Source of the DNA: Adiantum capillus-veneris
Taxonomy: Eukaryota > Streptophyta > Polypodiopsida > Polypodiales > Pteridaceae
Length of the DNA: 64,000 nt
Direction of reading: 5' to 3'
NCBI GenBank assembly: GCA_014529385.2
Contig: CM043958.1
Span: 149,366,793-149,430,792, forward strand
Under the pieces are notes generated by a model. It worked only from the letters and a program-made list of their open reading frames with translations. It was not told the DNA's origin and searched no databases. Shown here piece after piece: positions 21,692-32,365 of this stretch. The position numbers were made by a program, and so were the translations under genes. Within the stretch, counting starts at the first letter, position 1. Each line of letters opens with the position of its first letter.

Positions 21692-23130
21692 TGTAATATT
21701 TAATGGTCTAGTAACTCGTGTGTAGTGAAAAGTAACATAGACATAGTGAGCATTTCATTAAGGATAGATTCCTAATGAGCATAGCAAGAGTGCTTGGATG
21801 TGGAGAGCAACAAAAACATAACACCTAGTAAGATAGGCATGAACAATACTTCAAAAAGAGAGAGAAATTAAGCTATTGACAACACTTGAGGACCGGATTT
21901 ACATGGAGCCGGTGGTCCCCCTTCAAAAAGCCTTTGTATTATAGGTTTCCCCATCAAGGGAGACATTTTACAATATAATACTTTGTGTTCCTTCAATAAC
22001 TTGCTGGCGCAATGAAGATGGAAGCTTCAAGCACCAAGCTTACAATTGAAAACACAACATTAATTCCCTCATGGTCTCAGACCCAAGACCTCACACACCT
22101 TTGAAGATGTGAGAGCTAGTAGCGGGGTATGAGAGTAGATCAAGAAAAAGAAGAAGTATTCTTACGAGAAATATGTGTTTCTCCTCACATTATCACTCTT
22201 AATAGCTTAGCATAGCTTAGTAATTAGCACGGTAGAGGAGATGAGCATGCATTGGAGCTTGGCTCTTGTTTGGATTTGCATCACAAAGCCAAGAGTTGTT
22301 GGTGTAGGCCTCCCTTCTCACAAGCTTGGAGTAGATGATGAGCTTTCCATTAAATCTTGAGAAGGAGATAGTCTTCTTTACTTCATACATGAGCTTGTGT
22401 GAGTGCGTGTATGTGATAATGCCTTACAAAATCAGCCCCCCCTCTCTCTCGGTGACCCCTCTTGCTATTTCCTCTTGCTGGCTCCTCATTGGCTCATGGC
22501 AAGCTTAGCCAATAGGAAATTAGAAGCATAATTGCTAGCCTTGTGACACGTGTCCCCCTTTCCCCTTTTGTGAGAGCTTTAGGTATTTAAATAATTCAAT
22601 TAAACTCTCATTGGAGCTCTTAGTCTTCTGGCCAATAGGAATCAGGCAAGCCATTGGGCTGCTAAATGCTCATTGGACCCCTTGGTAGACTGTCCAATAG
22701 TGTTCTAGAGAGATTAATTTCTATCAGTTCTTTTATCAAGTGTTTTTAAATGAATTAAACTAGATTTTTACTCTAGCCTAATTCTCATTGGTCCACCTCT
22801 ATGGCATTCCAATAGGATTTGAATGCACCTTGGGGGCAACTGGGCTAGGGATCTAACATGTGTCCACTATGCTCCTTGTGTAAAGGGAAGCCTTGAGTGT
22901 GTGTGAGTGTGTGTGTGTGTGTGTCTCATCCCCTACAAAAATGGATCGCCCCCTCCTTGATAGGGATGTGGGAAGACTTCTGAGTCTTCCCACAGGCATC
23001 CAAATTTCCCTAAGGCTTGACCATTGGGCATTTCATTTAATTTTGGAACCTAAGCTTTTTGGAAGTCTTAATAGACTAAACCCTAAGGTCTTTGAAGCAC
23101 CATTCATGCACATTGCTCTTTTGCAGACGG
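21692..23130 (-). mobile_element. Element E 5' LTR, main part
   Basis: Ends (minus strand) in TTACA at 21692. It aligns with the F LTR along shared blocks such as catgaacaatact, gtggagccgg-like and gcaatgaagatgga. It is interrupted at 23130 by element F and resumes at 33967-34130. With F and one target copy removed, the LTR is about 1,603 bp, close to the 1,596 bp of the F 5' LTR. Confidence 0.88.
23126..23130. repeat. Target-site duplication, left copy (element F)
   Basis: GACGG, identical to 33962-33966. Confidence 0.92.
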
Positions 23131-24732
23131 TGTATTGGAATTGGCCTATTTAACTTGAGAGTAGCGGAAATTAATGAGAGTACTTTTAATGACTTTGTGA
23201 GCATAGCGGGTGAACATAATTGAAGATAGCAAAATAATCATAGCAATTAGTTAACTTGGCACATGAACAATACTTTTGCAAGAGAGAGAATTTAGAGAAC
23301 CTGACAACAATTGAGGAACAGATTTATGTGGAGCCGGTCCCCCCTCCAATAGGCATTTGTATTATGATTTCTCTCATTAAGAGAGACTTGTTACAATACA
23401 ATCTTTGTGTTCCTTGTGACCTAGGTGATGCAATGAAGATGGAAAGCTTCATGCATCACAAACATAACATAAACTTGAAGAAAGCTTTAGCTATCCCAAG
23501 CCTTAGTCCTAAGACCTCAAACACCTTCGAAGGTGGAGAGAGCTAGTAGGGAATGAGGGCAGGGAAGAGGAAGAAGAAATATTTCATAGGAGAAAGAATA
23601 AGTTCCTCACTTATTATAACTCTTCTTGCTAGCGTACATAATAGCATAGTAATGAAGAAGAAGAAGATGGCACGCTTAAGCATTGAAGCATGGCTCTTGG
23701 CTGGATTTGCACTCCATAGCCAAGAGTGTTGGTGTAGGCTCTCAACCTCTACTTGCTTGGAGAAGGAGAGGGAGCTCTTGCACTTTGCATAGCACACAAT
23801 GAGAGTGTGTGTGGGTGATTATATCCCCTAAGCAACCCCCTAGCTTTCTTGGGTTGACCCCCCCTTGTAGCTCATGCTTGAAGCTCACTGGACCCCTCCA
23901 GGCCTAGCCAATCACAAGCAGGAAGCATTACAAGCAACAAGGGTAGCCTTGGGACAAGTGTCCCCTTTCCCCTTTGAGAGAGAGGGATTGATAAATGCAA
24001 AATCAATTAATTAAATCTCCTAAATAATCATTGGACCCCTTTGGGTGGCCAACCAATAGGCTTCAAGCACACCATGAGGGCAACATGAGGAGGAACTTGA
24101 CAAGTGTCCCTTTTTCTTTATTACCATGAATGCCTTTGTGTGAGTGTGTGGGTGTTATCTCTCATCCCCCCTCATGTAGGGCTCGCCCCCTCCTTGTAGG
24201 GATTGAATATTTGACACCTCAAGCCCCTCATGCATAGGCCCAGTTCCCACCACAAGCTTGGCCCTTAAGCACTTTAAGCTTGGGCTGGGTTCTCACCTCA
24301 AGTGCAACCCTAGCATCTCAAGCATGTCAAGCACCTCAAGCATCTCAATCATCAAGCACCTCAAGCATCTCAAGCACCTCAATCATCAAGCACCTTAGTC
24401 ATCAAGCATGATAAGCAGGACAAGCACCTCGAGCTAGGTCGGGTTCCTGCGCCTCACGCTCAACCCTAGCTTACTTAAGGTCAAAGGACTTTTACACACA
24501 TTATTGGAGGTCTGTAATGAATCTAACCCTAAGGTCTTATGATCCATTGGTTAGCATTGCTCTTTGATAGACCATCTCTCATTTGGGTCCCTTTACCATT
24601 GGCCCCGTGTTGAGATAGATCTATAAGCACATGTCTATATCTTAACGCTTGTTCCCATTTATCCTCCCACATTAACTGATCAATTTAATATGATAATATC
24701 ATTTGGGTTGGTAGATATTAGATATTAGATTT
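23131..24732 (-). mobile_element. Element F 3' LTR (inner edge damaged)
   Basis: The minus-strand outer end is CCAATACA at 23131, flanked by the target duplication. It spans the whole LTR, including the caagcacctcaagcatctc minisatellite (24300-24430), but lacks the first ~7 bases (TGTCATA) and the polypurine tract, joining directly to integrase sequence at 24732. Confidence 0.9.
24296..24432. repeat. LTR minisatellite (tcaagcacc/tcaagcatc)
   Basis: A 9-bp unit, often paired, repeated many times. The same array, at different lengths, occurs at 33535-33655 and, inverted, at 26225-26405, so it is an expandable part of this LTR family. Confidence 0.9.
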
Positions 24733-25098
24733 GTGCTTATCAGCAACTTTTTGCCTTTGTTGAGAGATGGATATAGCCTCCTTAATCTTTTGAAAGATTG
24801 TTGTAGGTCACGACTATACTCATCGGCGGCGAAGATCTTCCCATGTACGTTGAGTAGCAAGGGACTTTTAGGTCTTCCCTCAATGATGTCAAAAGGTGCT
24901 TTTCTCGTAGAAGTATGTACAGTATTATTGTAGGCATACTCTACAAGAGGTAAGTACTTTTTCCATTGTGAGCATTGATCTACTTCGGTAACATAAGTCT
25001 TGAGTAGATCGAGTATCATAAGATTGGCTATCTCACTTTGGCCATTCGTTTGTGGGTGATAGGCCGAAGAGAAATTCAATCTTATTCCTAGATTTTCA
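24729..25098 (-). pseudogene. Element F integrase core fragment, copy 2
   Basis: Minus-strand LNFSSAYHPQTNGQSEIANL, KYLPLVEYAYNNTVHTSTRK and EGRPKSPLLL, the C-terminal part of a gypsy integrase core, nearly identical to copy 1 (28657-29052). It runs straight into LTR sequence at its C-terminal side. At its N-terminal side it abuts the integrase C-terminus in the opposite orientation. Confidence 0.9.
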
Positions 25099-25561
25099 AA
25101 GAGAATGATTGGGTCTTACTCAAGTTTCCTAAGGCTCGAATAAGGCAAACGATGTGCAAAAATCCTACGGGCCATCAAAAGTATTATGCTAAACTAGCAA
25201 AAAGATACTACGGTCCTTTCTAAATTTTGAAGCCCATCAATGAGATGGCTTATCAACTCAAGTTGCCCAACCATTGGCTCATACACAATGCCTTTTATGT
25301 AAGCCTATTTAAGCCCTACAAAGGAGAGCCACCAAGTGAACCAATTATGGAAGACCTTCCCGAAGTTGAAGACCAAGAAGAGGTGCTACAACTCGAAGCT
25401 ACCCTTCGGCATGAAGACAAGGTACTATGACATGGTCAGATTATCCGATGGTATCTTATTAAGTTCAAAATTATCCTTTTGAAGATGCTAGATGGATGCA
25501 AGGAATACAGCTTAAGGATAGTATGAACCTTGTCAATGCTTACAATGCTACTTTAGAGTAA
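25099..25561 (+). pseudogene. Element F integrase C-terminus and chromodomain, inverted copy
   Basis: Plus-strand MAYQLKLPNHWLIHNAFYVS and LFKPYKGEPPSEPIMEDLPE, then a broken chromodomain (YLIKFK...DAxWM) ending at TAA 25559-25561. It is homologous to 28203-28670 on the other strand. Upstream pieces (NPTGHQKYYAKLAKRYYGPF) are in another frame. Confidence 0.88.
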
Positions 25562-25921
25562 GCAAATGTACAAATTTCTTTTAAATGACTCATGTTTTTG
25601 TCTTATAAGACTAGTCCTCTTTTTAATTGTACACAAATTTAATTAGAGATGCATGCTTAGAATCATGTTTGTGATGACGACGTCTCTCAAACACCAAGTA
25701 GAATTCGTCACTCTACTTTGGGAGAATGAAATGGACTAAAGAGAAGATATGCTTGCGGCAGCTATGTCTCCCAAGCACCAAATGGATTAGTCATCCATCT
25801 TGGAAAGATGTTGTAGGGTAAAAAGGGATCCTCTACCCGCTAAGTAAAATTGACTAATGACTAAGGCTTTATCTCTTGTACCTCATAGTCGAGGATGACT
25901 ATGATTTCAAGAGAGAGGTAA
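25562..25921 (+). other. Element F 3' UTR with polypurine tract, inverted copy
   Basis: Ends in AAGAGAGAGGTAA before the LTR, and is the mirror of 27844-28202. Confidence 0.85.
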
Positions 25922-27596
25922 TGTCATAAAATCTAATAATATCTACCAACCCAAATGATTTTCTCATATTAAACCGACCACTTAATGTGGGAGAATTAAC
26001 GAGAACAAGGGTTAAGATATAGACATGTGCTTATAGATCTATCTCAACACGGGGCCAATGGTAAAGGGGCCCAAATGAGAGATGGTCTATCAAAGAGCAA
26101 GGCTAACCAATGGAGCATAAGACCTTAGGGTTAGCTTCATTGAAGACCTCCAATAATGTGTGTAAAAGTCCTTTGACCTTAGGTAAGAGGAATGAGCTTT
26201 AGGTGGGAACCCAAGGTGGGAACCCAAGCCAGCTCGAGGTGCTTGTCCTGCTTGTCATGCTTGATGACTAATGTGCTTGAGGTGCTTGATGATTTAGGTG
26301 CTTGAGATGCTTGAGGTGCTTGATGATTTAGGTGCTTGAGATGCTTGAGGTGCTTGATGATTGAGATTATTGAGGTGCTTGACATGCTTGAGATGCTAGG
26401 GTTGTACTTGAGGTGAGAACCCAACCCAAGCTTAAAGTTCTTAAGGGCCAAGCTTGTGGTGGGAACTGGGCCTATGCATGAGGGGCTTGAGGTGTCAAAA
26501 AGTCAAATATTCAATCCCTACAAGGAGGGGGCGATCCCTACATGAGGGGGGATGAGAGAGAACACCCACACACTCACACAAGGCATGCATGGTACAACGA
26601 AAGCAAAAGGGACACTTGTCAAGTTCCTCCTCATGTTGCCCTCATGGTGTGCATGAAGCCTATTGGTTGGCCATCCAAGGGGTCCAATGATAATTTAGGA
26701 GATTTAATTAATTGATTTATCATTTATCAATCCCTCTCTCTCAAAGGGGAAAGGGGGAAACTTCTCCCAAGGCTACCCTTGCTGCTTGTAATGCCTCCTA
26801 CTTGTGATTGGCTAGGCCTGGAGGGGTCCAATGAGCTTCAAGCATGAGCTACAAGGGGGGGTCAACCCAAGAAATCTAGGGGGTTGCTTAGGGGGTATAC
26901 TTACCCACACACACTCACAAACACTCTCATTGTGTGCTATGCATAGTGAAAGAGCTCCCTCTCCTTCTCCAAGGAAGTAGAGGTTGAGAGCCTACACCAA
27001 CACTCTTGTCTATGGAGTGTAAATCCAACCAAGAGCCATGCTTCAATGCTTAAGCTTACCATCTCCTTCTTCTTCATTACTATGCTATTGTGTATGCTAG
27101 CAAGAAGTTTTATAATAAGTGAGGAACTCATTCTTTATCCTATGAAATGTTTCTTCTTCCTCTTCCCCACCCTCATTCCCTGCTAGCTCTCTCCACCTTC
27201 GAAGGTGTTTGAGGTCTTGGGACTAAGGCTTGGGATAGTTAAAGCTTTCTTCAAGTTTATATTATGCTTGTGATGCATGAAGCTTTCCATCTTCATTGCA
27301 TCGCCTAGGACACAAAGGAACACAAAGATTGTATTGTAACAAGTCTCTCTTAATGGGAGAAATCATAATACAAATGCCTATTGGAGGGGGGACCGGCTCC
27401 ACATAAATCCGGTCCTCAAATGTTGTATTCTAAATTCTCTCTCTTGCAAAAGTATTGTTCATGCCAAGTTAAGTATTGGCTATGATTATGTTGCTATCTT
27501 CAATTATGTTCACCCGCTATGCTCACAAATTCATTTCTCAAAAGTATTCTCATTAATTTCCGCTACTCTCAAGTTAAATAGGCCAATTCCATTATA
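25922..27596 (+). mobile_element. Complete LTR of the F family in + orientation
   Basis: TGTCATAAAATC...CCATTATA, preceded by a polypurine tract and followed by TTGGTATTAG (27597-27606), the start of a primer site. An LTR with internal-type sequence on both sides is not a simple terminal LTR. Confidence 0.9.
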
Positions 27597-27604
27597 TTGG
27601 TATT

Positions 27605-27843
27605 AGGTCTCCAATGAAGCTAACCTTAAGGTCTTATGCTCCATTGGTTAGCCTTGCTCTTTGATAGACCATCTCTCATTTGGGCCCCTTTACCATTGGC
27701 CCCGTGTTGAGATAGATCTATAAGCACATGCCTATATCTTAACCCTTGTTCCCGTTTATTCTCCCACATGAAGTGATCAGTTTAATATGAGAAAATCATT
27801 TGGGTTGGTTAGATATTAGATATTAGATATTAGATTTTATGAC
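27605..27843 (-). mobile_element. First 239 bp of an F-family LTR in - orientation
   Basis: On the minus strand it starts TGTCATAAAATC at 27843 and breaks off at 27605, where it meets the end of the + LTR. The junction lies in a short shared ggtct stretch. Confidence 0.88.
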
Positions 27844-28202
27844 ATTACCTCTCTCTTGAAATCATAGTCGTCCTCGACTATGAGGTAGAAGAGATAAAGC
27901 CTTAGTCATTAGTCAATTTAACTTAGTGGGTAGAGGATCCCTTTTTACCCTACAACATATTTCCAAGATGGATGACTAATCCATTTGGTGCTTGGGAGAC
28001 ATAGCTGCCGCAAGCATGTCTGCTCTTTAGTCCATTTCATTCTCCCAAAGTAGAGTGACGAATTCTACTTGGTGTTTGAGAGACGTCGTCATCACAAACA
28101 TGATTCTAAGCATGCATACTAGTTGAATTTGTGCATAGTCAAAAAGAGGACTAGTCTTATAAACAAAAACATGAGTCATTTAAAAGAAATTTATACATTT
28201 GC
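27844..28202 (-). other. Element F 3' UTR with polypurine tract
   Basis: Non-coding. On the minus strand a CAAGAGAGAGGTAA tract precedes the LTR start. Confidence 0.85.
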
Positions 28203-29052
28203 TTACTCTAATGTAGCATTGTAAGCATTGTAAGCATTGACAAGGTTCATACTATCCTTAAGCTGTATTCCTTGCATCCATCTAGCATCTTCAAAAGGAT
28301 AATTTTTGAACTTAATAAGATACCGTCAGATAATCTTACCATGTCATAGTACCTTGTCTTCATGCCGAAGGATAGCTTCGGGTGGTAGCATCTCTTCTGG
28401 GAGGGTCTTCAATAATTGGTTCAGTTGGTGGCTCTCCTTTGTAGGGCTTAAGTAGGCTTACATGAAAGGCATTGTGTATGAGCCAATTGTTGGGAAACTT
28501 GAGTTGATAAGCTGTCTCATTGTTGGGCTTCAAGATTTGGAAAGGACCATAGTATCTTTTTGCTAGTTTAGCATAATACTTTTGATGGCCCGTAGGATTT
28601 TTGCCCATCGTTTGTCTTAATAGAGCCTTAGGAAACCTGGGTAAGACCCAATCATTTTATTTAAATGTTAAGGCTCTTCTGTGCTTATCAGCAGCAGCTT
28701 TTTGCCTTTGTTGAGAGGTGGATATAGCCTCCTTAATCTTTTGAAAAGATTCTTGTAGGTCACGGCTATACTCATCGGCGGCGAAGATCTTCCCATGTAC
28801 TTTGAGTAGCAAGGGACTTTTAGGTCTTCCCTCAATGATCTCAAAAGGTGCTTTTCCCGTAGAAGTATGTATAAGATTATTGTAGGCATACTCTACAAGA
28901 GGTAAGTACTTTTCCCATTGTGAGCGTTGATCTACTTCGGTAACATAAGTCTTGAGTAGATCAAGTATCGTAAGATTGGCTATCTCACTTTGGCCATCCG
29001 TTTGTGGGTGATAGGCCGAAGAGAAATTCAATCTTGTTCCTAGATTTTCTTG
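28203..29052 (-). pseudogene. Element F integrase core (part), C-terminus and chromodomain, copy 1
   Basis: Minus strand: the core from LNFSSAYHPQTDGQSEIANL through EYAYNNLIHTSTGKAPFEII and QRQKAAADKHRR. After a frame change come HQKYYAKLAKRYYGPFQILK, NWLIHNAFHVSLLKPYKGEP and a chromodomain-like YLIKFKNYPFEDARWM. The zinc-binding domain and first catalytic aspartates are absent, and the copy begins at a deletion junction (see 29052). It cannot encode a working integrase. Confidence 0.9.
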
Positions 29053-29834
29053 TTCCTAGAGGTAAGCTTCTCTTTGAGCTTGTCAAAAGCATTTTGCTCC
29101 TTAGCAGTCCATGAATACTTAACGTTCTTCTTTGTTAAGTCATGTAATGCTGTTGCTATTTGAGAGAATTTTTCTATGAAGCGTCTATAGTATGCACACA
29201 TACCATATAAAGCTTCTTGGCTCATCTAGATTCCTTGGATTAGGCTATGCTTTTATTGCCTCTAACTTTGATGGATCCATACGGATACCATCTTCAAAGA
29301 TAATATGACCTAAGTATTGAATCTCTTGAAGGAAAAATTTTCTTTTCGTTTGGTTGAGAAAAAGTTTGTTCTCCCTCAATGCTTGAAAAATCACTTGGAG
29401 ATGTTGCTTATGTTCCTCCAAAGACTTGGAGTAGATGATGATACATCAAAGAACACTCCAGTGAATTTGCAATAAGGTCTAAAAATTTTCTCCATCAGAG
29501 GATTGAACGTAGCTGGTGCATTAGTCAAGCCAAAAGGCATGACTAGATATTCATAAAGACCAAATGTTGTGTGAAACGCGGTCTTTAGGATATCTTCATC
29601 CACTATCCTTATTTGATGATAGCCACTTTTAAGGTCAATCCTACTGAAGTAGGTAGAGCCTAGCTTATCAAACAGATCTTCTACCCGAGGCACGGGAAAT
29701 CTGTTTTTGATAGTGATATGGTTTAGTGCTCGATAGTCCACACACATACGGTATGTACCATCTTTCTTTTGCACTAAAAGGATTGGAGAACAAAAGGGAG
29801 AGGAAGTAGGCCTCACCATCCCTTTGTCTACCAA
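29053..29834 (-). pseudogene. Element F reverse transcriptase, C-terminally deleted
   Basis: Minus strand: [75 protein letters not shown], then KFTGVFFD. A one-base deletion right at the catalytic F-F-D-D box shifts the frame. Broken continuation reaches YYRRFIEKFSQIATALHDLT at 29225-29052. RNase H and the N-terminal integrase are deleted. A tctaggaacaag repeat sits on both sides of the breakpoint. Confidence 0.92.
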
Positions 29835-30209
29835 TTCCTGTACTTGCCTAATGATCTCCTCTTGTTGAGCTTGTGAGACTCGATAAGGAGGTTTGTTAGG
29901 TGGCGACCTTCCTGGAAGGAGCTCAATGCGATGGTCATCATCCCCTCATGTTGGAGGTAAGTCCATAGGGATATCATCGATGAACACATCTTGGAATCCT
30001 TTTAGAAAATTAGACAAGTCTAACTCTTTTTTATTCCTACCATTTACCTTTGATGAAACATTAGTATCTTTTAGAGACTCTTTGACAAAAATCATGTACG
30101 CAAAAACTGAGCTCTTCATTGACTTATGAAAAGCAAGAGGATTTACAAGTGGAATAGTGCAACCACGCTCACTAGCATCTATATACATGTTCATTCCCCT
30201 GTAGGTGAA
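29835..30209 (-). pseudogene. Element F protease-RT linker
   Basis: Minus strand: NGRNKKELDLSNFLKGFQDV and FIDDIPMDLPP, the usual start of the chromovirus RT domain. It corresponds to 19130-19330 in element E. Confidence 0.85.
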
Positions 30210-30554
30210 TTAGATTCTCCTTTCAGGGAACTTCATGTTGGCAGCCATGCAATCAAACCATGGCGTCCCTAGAATAGCATCCTCATGTTGGAGAGGAGAG
30301 ATGAAGAAGTCTTCTTTGTCGACATAGCTTTGGAGATGAAGCCTCAACTTCCCAATCAAGGAAGTAACGGAGGCTTGCTGTCCCTTGAAAGCTGCTTCAA
30401 CCATTAGCATATCTCCCATCTCAAAAGCTTGAATGCCCAACTTGGTGGCCAACTCCGTTGATATAAAGTTGTGAGTAGGGCCAAGGTCAAAAAAGATGAA
30501 GGCATCATGCTCTCTTACTTTCCCCAAGCATATGAAAGTGATGATCCTTTGCAA
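30210..30554 (-). pseudogene. Element F protease
   Basis: FIFFDLGPTHNFISTELATK, GKLRLHLQSYVDKEDFFISP, ILGTPWFDCMAANMKFPE. The catalytic triplet reads D-L-G. A one-base deletion relative to element E (tta to ta) separates it from gag near 30525, so gag ends prematurely there. Confidence 0.92.
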
Positions 30555-31952
30555 TGAGCATCCTCTTTTGAAGCTTCGATGGTGGAAGCCCTAGGAGTCT
30601 CATTGCGAGTATTCTTCTTGGGGCAAGAACGATAGCCATGTCCTTGCTCCCCACACTTGAAACACTTATGGTCCTTGCGAAAAGCTTCAAGCTCTTCAGG
30701 AGAGAGTTTGTTTTTACCTTTGTAAACTCCCTTCTCCTTGGACCGATTGTTGTTATTGTTGTTGGAAGTGACTTCGGAAGAATTTTGAACATTGGTTTTT
30801 CCCTTTGCATCATTTTTGTCTTTGTTTTCCATGGGCTTGGCATTATGTCTAGCCCCTTGATGGAAATTAATGCGTGAAGCAACCATGGTGTGATGGATTA
30901 CTTCTCTAATAGTACCAGGCCATTGAGAGTTAATGTATTTGGCCATCTCTTTAGGTAATCTCGCAAGGAATTGCTGCCTTTGCTCGACAAAGTCTATCTT
31001 TTGAAAGACAGTAGCCTTGGGATGTAAATCCCAAAACTTTTCTACGTACTTGTGGATAGACTCATGAGAGAGAAGCTTCAAGCTACGCCATTCGGTAAGC
31101 ACTTTGTTCTTTGCATCGCTTGCAAGGAATTGCTTCATGATGGAAACTCGTAGAGTTTTCCATGTCTTTGGGGCTTCACCATTGCCACGAAGGCTAGTCC
31201 ACCATTGACGAGCAGATTTTTGGAAGTGCATAGCTACATTGCGTAGCTTGGAGGAATCTGTAAAGCCCTCGTCTCCAAAGGCTGCATCAAATTGCTGGAT
31301 GAAGGCCAACAGTTTGTCGGTAGCACCAAAGGTGCCATCATATGTGAGAAAAGAGATACTCTTTCCTCCCTCCTTGAACTTCTTTAGCTTTTGTGACCTT
31401 CGCCATGCAGGAAATGATTTGCGATGTCCTCCCCTCTTGTATTCTCTAGGAGAATAGCCATAGCTTTCGTCGGAAGAGGAGGAAGGTGAAGAAGAAGGAG
31501 AAGAGGGTGACCTCTTCCTAACCCTTTTCTTCCTTTGTTTCCTCTCTTCCTTTTCGGAGTGACGAGGAGAAGGACTATGTGTTGATCTTTTCCTCTTCGG
31601 AGGAGTGGGCGATCGTCTAGACCGTCGTCTTTGTGGAGCCACATCTTCAGAGGAACTTAAAATTTCATTGCTTTCTTGCTCTTTGGATTCCTCCTCTCGA
31701 ATGGGAGAGAGCCTTCTTTTGGGGGTCTCTTCAAGAGGCCTCCTAAGCTCTCTCTCCTCTTGGAGAGGAAGGTAAATTCCATAAGCATGAAGTTGTTGAG
31801 TAACTTCGACTTGCAAAGCAAGGTTGCCCATAGCTTGCTGCAACCTAGTGACGAGATAATTCACAAACATGGGAGCATCATCATTAGCACCTTCATGTGC
31901 AAAATCAAAGTTATCAATGTTCATTCTACTCTCTTGATTATTGTCAGCCATG
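30515..31952 (-). CDS. Element F gag (intact frame)
   Basis: A single frame of 478 codons from ATG 31952, chosen by alignment with element E; an in-frame ATG 41 bases upstream lies in leader sequence. Order: an N-terminal segment (MADNNQESRMNIDNFDF, FVNYLVTRLQQAMGN), an Arg/Ser/Pro-rich linker (KKRVRKRSPSSPSSSPSSS), a capsid-like core (SARQWWTSLRGNGEAPKTW, FWDLHPKATVFQKIDFVEQR), and a zinc knuckle CFKCGEQGHGYRSC. The frame ends at a stop created by the one-base deletion before the protease. This is the best-preserved gypsy gag in the window and could still give a capsid-like protein. Confidence 0.9.
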
Positions 31953-32352
31953 TTAACAAAATTTATGTATGTACTTAGTGTATGCATTGGCAATTCAAAA
32001 CCTTATTTGCTACTCCTCTTAGCCTTTGAAAATCGGCTCTTAAGTATCTACACCCACGGCTCGAAGTGGTTAATTGTAGAGAGTAGTGGAGTAGGTCTAA
32101 CATAGCACAGTTGCCAAGGGCTAGCTCCTTTCGGACTTCTTATGGCTCAATAATGGTAAAGTCGTAGGCAAATCTAAAAAGACTCCATTATTAAGTCCAA
32201 AGCTCCCGAGATAAGCACCATATCTCACATAGTGGGCTCAACAAAACCGATAATAGATCCCAGTTCCACTTACCCTAATATAATTAACAACATCAACCAT
32301 TTATAGGCTACTTAAGGACCTCTTTTCTTAAGCAAGAAAAGAGAAACCAAAT
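31953..32352 (-). other. Element F leader
   Basis: Non-coding; includes repeated gcccttggc/taagcc-type blocks shared with the element E leader. Confidence 0.6.
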
Positions 32353-32364
32353 GCTCTGATACCA
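32353..32364 (-). other. Element F primer binding site (initiator tRNA-Met)
   Basis: On the minus strand exactly TGGTATCAGAGC, two bases after the LTR end CCATTACA. Confidence 0.95.
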
Positions 32365-32365
32365 A

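Noticed and set aside
26179-26451. Frame encoding repeated HLK/HQAPQ units
   Set aside because: It is the LTR minisatellite read in one frame.
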